Shown here in pieces: positions 33,962 through 36,589 of a stretch of DNA of 36,589 nucleotides (its first letter is position 1; every line of letters starts with the position of its first letter). The DNA lies in assembly GCF_002778285.1 (NCBI RefSeq), contig NZ_NESM01000008.1, forward strand, positions 1-36,589. The letters run 5' to 3'. The position numbers and the translations under genes are program-made. The notes beneath the pieces are model-generated. The model had not been told where the DNA came from, searched no databases, and worked only from the letters and a program-made list of their open reading frames with translations. The DNA is from Limnohabitans sp. 15K. Lineage in GTDB: Bacteria > Pseudomonadota > Gammaproteobacteria > Burkholderiales > Burkholderiaceae_C.

Positions 33962-34381
33962 ATGTCGAAAACGATGGTGTACGAGGTAGAGGTAATGTTT
34001 GGAGACTGCGATCCAGCTGGGATTGTATTTTTCCCTAATTTTCTTAAATGGATGGATGCTTCCTCTCACAACTTTTTTATCAAATGTGGACTGCCGCCAT
34101 TTCGAGAAATGGAGGCTACGCGAGGGATCATCGGTCATCCTCTACTAGAGATCGGGACACGATTTTTTCGTCCCGCCACCTACGGTGAAAAACTCCAAAT
34201 CCATACCAGTGTTGAAGATTGGAAAGACAAAGTGTTCACGCACAAACACGTTGTCATGCGTGGTGATGTTGTGCTGTGCGAGGGAACCGAAACCAGAACA
34301 TTTGTCACCAAGCATCCTAATGATCCAAGTCGCATTAAATCAATCAGTGTCCCCGAAGATGTGAAGCGTCTCTGCAGCTAA
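33962..34381 (+). CDS. 4-hydroxybenzoyl-CoA thioesterase-type enzyme (probable gentisyl-CoA thioesterase)
   Basis: This 139-aa hot-dog thioesterase has the Pseudomonas-type active-site segment FGDCDPAGIVFFPNFLKWMD, with the catalytic Asp at position 17 as in characterised 4-hydroxybenzoyl-CoA thioesterase. Between an aryl-CoA hydroxylase upstream and gentisate dioxygenase downstream the most sensible substrate is gentisyl-CoA, giving gentisate and CoA. It lies nine bases after the last transporter gene and is the last gene with the base composition of the operon. Confidence 0.85.
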   Translation: MSKTMVYEVEVMFGDCDPAGIVFFPNFLKWMDASSHNFFIKCGLPPFREMEATRGIIGHPLLEIGTRFFRPATYGEKLQIHTSVEDWKDKVFTHKHVVMRGDVVLCEGTETRTFVTKHPNDPSRIKSISVPEDVKRLCS

Positions 34382-34404
34382 TTTCGGAATTCATAGGATT
34401 TTTT

Positions 34405-35442
34405 ATGAACGACCTCGGCCGAATCGAAGACCTGCCCGCAGACTATGTGCAAGATCTGCGCAATGTGAATTTGGTGCCCCTGTGGCCCAGCCTGCGCGGC
34501 GTGCTGCCGCCCAAGGTGCCCACCCGCCAGACCCAGCCCACCTGCTGGGCCTACAAGGACATCAAGCCGCTCTTGCTCAAAGCGGGCGAGCTGACCCCGA
34601 TTGAAAAAGCCGAGCGCCGCGTGCTGGTGCTGGCCAACCCCGGCCACGGCCTGGAAAAAATGCAGGCTTCTGCCGCCATGTATTTGGGCATGCAATTACT
34701 CATGCCCGGCGAATGGGCCCCCAGCCACCGCCACACGCCCAACGCGGTGCGCATGATCGTCGAAGGCGAAGGCGCTTGGACCACGGTGGACGGCGCGAAA
34801 TGCCCCATGAGCCGGGGCGACTTGATCCTGACCCCCACGGGCCTGTGGCACGAACACGGGCACGACGGCACCGAGCCTGTGATCTGGCTCGACGTGCTGG
34901 ACCTGCCATTGGTCTATTACATGGAGGCCAGCTACCACATCAACGGCGACCGACAAACCGTCGTGCCCGGCCAAGGCGACAAGCAATACGCCCGTGGCGG
35001 CGTGGTGCCCTCGCATGTGTTTGAGCGCAGCAAGAAGGCTTACCCCATGCTGCGCTACGCCTGGAAAGACGCCAAGGCCGCGCTCGAATCACTCGCCTCT
35101 GACGATGCCGGTTTGGAGCAGGTGCAAGTGACCTACACCAACCCCGAAACAGGCGGCGATGCAGAAAACATCTTGGGCTTTTACGCCCTGATGCTGCGCC
35201 CCGGCCAGACCCTTCGCCTGCCTGCCCGTTCGCCCGCGCAGGTGTTCCATGTCATCGAAGGCGCTGTGCAAGCACAGATCGTGGCCAGCACCTTCACCCT
35301 GCTTGAGGCCGACACCTGCTGCGCGCCGGGCTACGAGGCTGTGACGCTGACCAACCTGAACGCGAACCAAGCCGCCTTCATCTTCATCGCCGACGAATCG
35401 CCGCTGCACCGCAAGCTGGGGGTGTACGAGAACCGCGGCTGA
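34405..35442 (+). CDS. Gentisate 1,2-dioxygenase
   Basis: This is a 345-aa double-cupin Fe(II) dioxygenase. It has the iron-binding His108-x-His110 (SHRHTPNAVRMIVEGEG) and His149 in LWHEHG; LPADYVQDLRNVNLVPLWPSLRG at the N-terminus is typical of gentisate dioxygenases. It opens the ring of gentisate to maleylpyruvate. It starts only 23 bases after the thioesterase gene, yet the base composition jumps (72% GC in the 60 bases from 34501 against 48% in those from 34261). It therefore probably comes from a different source or is an older resident gene. Confidence 0.92.
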   Translation: MNDLGRIEDLPADYVQDLRNVNLVPLWPSLRGVLPPKVPTRQTQPTCWAYKDIKPLLLKAGELTPIEKAERRVLVLANPGHGLEKMQASAAMYLGMQLLMPGEWAPSHRHTPNAVRMIVEGEGAWTTVDGAKCPMSRGDLILTPTGLWHEHGHDGTEPVIWLDVLDLPLVYYMEASYHINGDRQTVVPGQGDKQYARGGVVPSHVFERSKKAYPMLRYAWKDAKAALESLASDDAGLEQVQVTYTNPETGGDAENILGFYALMLRPGQTLRLPARSPAQVFHVIEGAVQAQIVASTFTLLEADTCCAPGYEAVTLTNLNANQAAFIFIADESPLHRKLGVYENRG

Positions 35443-35497
35443 AGCTTCAAGTTGAACCTGGAAGCCCAACTTAAACCTGCCAGCTCAGCTTGAAATT

Positions 35498-35554
35498 GTC
35501 ATCCTCGGGCTTGACCCGAGGATCCATGGATGCCCGATCAAGTCGGGCATGACA
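35498..35554. repeat. Interspersed palindromic repeat (double hairpin)
   Basis: Two adjacent hairpins are present: ATCCTCGGG/CCCGAGGAT (35501-35523) and ATGCCCGA/TCGGGCAT (35530-35550), joined by the palindrome CCATGG. This is a widespread proteobacterial intergenic repeat, familiar from its translation LGLDPRIHG. It lies between the gentisate dioxygenase and FAH-family genes and may weaken read-through. Confidence 0.75.
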
Positions 35555-35599
35555 GCTGGATTTTTTTGGCATCACTGCCTTTTTATTGAATAACCCCTC

Positions 35600-36301
35600 A
35601 TGACCTCCTACCTCTTTACCCCTCCCGCCGTTCAGTCCCTGCCCATCCGTGACAAAACCGAGCGCTTCCCCATCAACCGCATCTTCTGCGTGGGCCGCAA
35701 CTACCATGCGCACGCTGTGGAGATGGGCCGCCCCGTCGACAAAAGCGTCGAGCAAGCCTTTTACTTCACCAAGTCGCCACAGACCTTGGTCGAAAGTGGC
35801 GCGACCGTCGACTACCCACCCCGCACCAACAATTACCACTTCGAGATGGAACTGGTGCTGGCCATTGGCAAAGAAGGTTTCCGCGTAAGCGAGTCACAAG
35901 CCCATGAACTGGTCTATGGCTACGCCGCAGGCCTGGACATGACGCGCCGCGACCTGCAGCTGGTGGCGCGTGACAAGGGCCGCCCTTGGGACACGGGCAA
36001 AGACATCGAGCAAGGCTCGGTCTGCACCGAGATCGTGCCCATGCCTAGCGTGGTCATCGAAAGTGGCGCGATTGCGCTGGAAGTCAACGGCGTCACCAAG
36101 CAGTCATCCAACGTGGACAAGCTGATTTGGAACATCCGCGAAATCATCGCCGACCTGTCCACCTACTACCACCTGCAGCCCGGCGACTTGATCTACACCG
36201 GCACACCCGAAGGCGTAGGTGCTGTGATGAGCGGCGACAAGATCACCGGACGCGTCGAAGGCGTGGCCGAGGTTGCATTGACGATCGGCTCCAAGGAATG
36301 A
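35600..36301 (+). CDS. Fumarylpyruvate/maleylpyruvate hydrolase (FAH family)
   Basis: This 233-aa FAH-family hydrolase opens with INRIFCVGRNYHAHAVEMG and has the metal-binding acids in NNYHFEMELVLAIG (Glu-x-Glu) and the Asp in YAAGLDMTRRDLQ. IYTGTPEGVG is the usual C-terminal motif. Next to gentisate dioxygenase it should split fumarylpyruvate (or maleylpyruvate directly) into pyruvate and fumarate (or maleate). No maleylpyruvate isomerase is present in the window. Its base composition matches the dioxygenase gene and not the operon upstream. Confidence 0.9.
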   Translation: MTSYLFTPPAVQSLPIRDKTERFPINRIFCVGRNYHAHAVEMGRPVDKSVEQAFYFTKSPQTLVESGATVDYPPRTNNYHFEMELVLAIGKEGFRVSESQAHELVYGYAAGLDMTRRDLQLVARDKGRPWDTGKDIEQGSVCTEIVPMPSVVIESGAIALEVNGVTKQSSNVDKLIWNIREIIADLSTYYHLQPGDLIYTGTPEGVGAVMSGDKITGRVEGVAEVALTIGSKE

Positions 36302-36335
36302 TTCGCATACAAGGCTAATGGGAGGCCATGCCCCG

Positions 36336-36359
36336 ATTTAGCCATTTAGCCATTTAGCC
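36336..36359. repeat. Tandem 8-base repeat
   Basis: Three exact copies of ATTTAGCC lie just after the FAH-family gene. The array is too short to be a functional class of its own. Confidence 0.8.
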
Positions 36360-36468
36360 ATCTTGGCTGATTTTTCCGACACCGATCTGCATTGAACAGA
36401 AATCTGCAATGATTTGATATGTGCTGACGGCTACTGTTGGACATAAGCATGATTGACTGCTTATGGCC

Positions 36469-36589
36469 GAGGCTGTGTGAAAACCCTCTCCCCGCCGGTG
36501 TACGAACTCTGTAGAGTTGGCAGATATATTGAACAGCGAGGTCAATATGTCCAGATACATCGAAGGTCAGGACAGGCAGCAGGTGACTT
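36469..36589 (+). mobile_element. Left end of an IS1182-type insertion sequence
   Basis: The sequence GAGGCTGTGTGAAAAC near 36469 resembles the terminal repeat of IS1182-family elements, and the transposase begins 60-80 bases inside it. A hairpin CATAAGCA/TGCTTATG lies just outside. The element continues beyond the window. Confidence 0.6.
36547..36589 (+). CDS. IS1182-type transposase, N-terminal fragment at window end
   Basis: Only 14 codons are visible: MSRYIEGQDRQQVT. This is the characteristic opening of IS1182-family transposases. The gene is cut by the window edge, not by mutation as far as can be seen. A GAGG lies upstream of the ATG. Confidence 0.65.
   Translation, partial: MSRYIEGQDRQQVT

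Noticed and set aside
34696..35016. Long open frames antisense to gentisate dioxygenase
   Set aside because: They result from the high GC of this segment; the plus-strand gene has all family motifs.
36336..36359. Possible start of a CRISPR or other repeat array
   Set aside because: There are only three direct copies of an 8-base unit without spacers.

Overview
The window looks like an accessory region of a betaproteobacterial chromosome, most likely Burkholderiales/Comamonadaceae. That placement rests on the Bug-type (TctC) binding protein, the LysR/Liv/gentisate gene content, the DUF6641-like small protein and a base composition near 50% GC. There is no rRNA or other marker, so it is inference. 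Mobile-element ends lie at both edges: an IS21-like terminus at about 1-114 that cuts a DUF2130 gene, and the start of an IS1182-type transposase at 36547.

Left part (1-15.4 kb), small accessory genes. In order: a truncated DUF2130 gene; a minus-strand pair of secreted trypsin-like protease and membrane protein; a string of toxin-antitoxin-like genes (DUF4258, DUF2283, XRE, BrnA-like) behind an apparently leaderless promoter; an SRAP protein; DUF3024; an MNT nucleotidyltransferase without a HEPN partner. A block of poorly known genes follows: a 527-aa protein with weak family-A polymerase-like motifs, a DUF6641-like protein, two small charged or Pro-rich proteins, and a tyrosine recombinase. 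Then come a Fic protein with its catalytic His replaced, an AbrB-like protein, a VIT-VWA protein coupled to a MerR regulator, and a divergent alpha/beta hydrolase.

Middle (16-18.4 kb): a GntR/FCD regulator and two overlapping phytanoyl-CoA-dioxygenase-like Fe(II) oxygenases, with a palindromic operator-like site inside the promoter between them. Gene-poor stretches flank this unit (15356-15981 and 18402-18905).

Right part (18.8-36.3 kb): a catabolic cluster around a LysR regulator. It holds a flavin-reductase-like protein, a Bug binding protein, two tiny membrane proteins, an aryl-CoA FAD hydroxylase, a MaoC-like protein, a beta-keto acid cleavage enzyme (BKACE), a 3-hydroxyacyl dehydrogenase, an enoyl-CoA hydratase, an acyl-CoA ligase, an acyl-CoA dehydrogenase, a Liv-type ABC importer (with a LivM-LivG fusion), a 4-hydroxybenzoyl-CoA-type thioesterase, gentisate 1,2-dioxygenase and an FAH-family hydrolase. 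The simplest reading is uptake, CoA activation and side-chain shortening of a phenylpropanoid-like or hydroxybenzoate-like compound, hydroxylation at the CoA-ester level to gentisyl-CoA, release of gentisate and ring cleavage. Three promoters in this cluster share one operator (GTTATTCAT-N3-ATGAATAAC or its right half) at the same distance from a TAG-starting -10 element, which defines a probable LysR regulon. Base composition rises sharply at the gentisate dioxygenase gene, so the last two catabolic genes seem to have a different origin from the rest.
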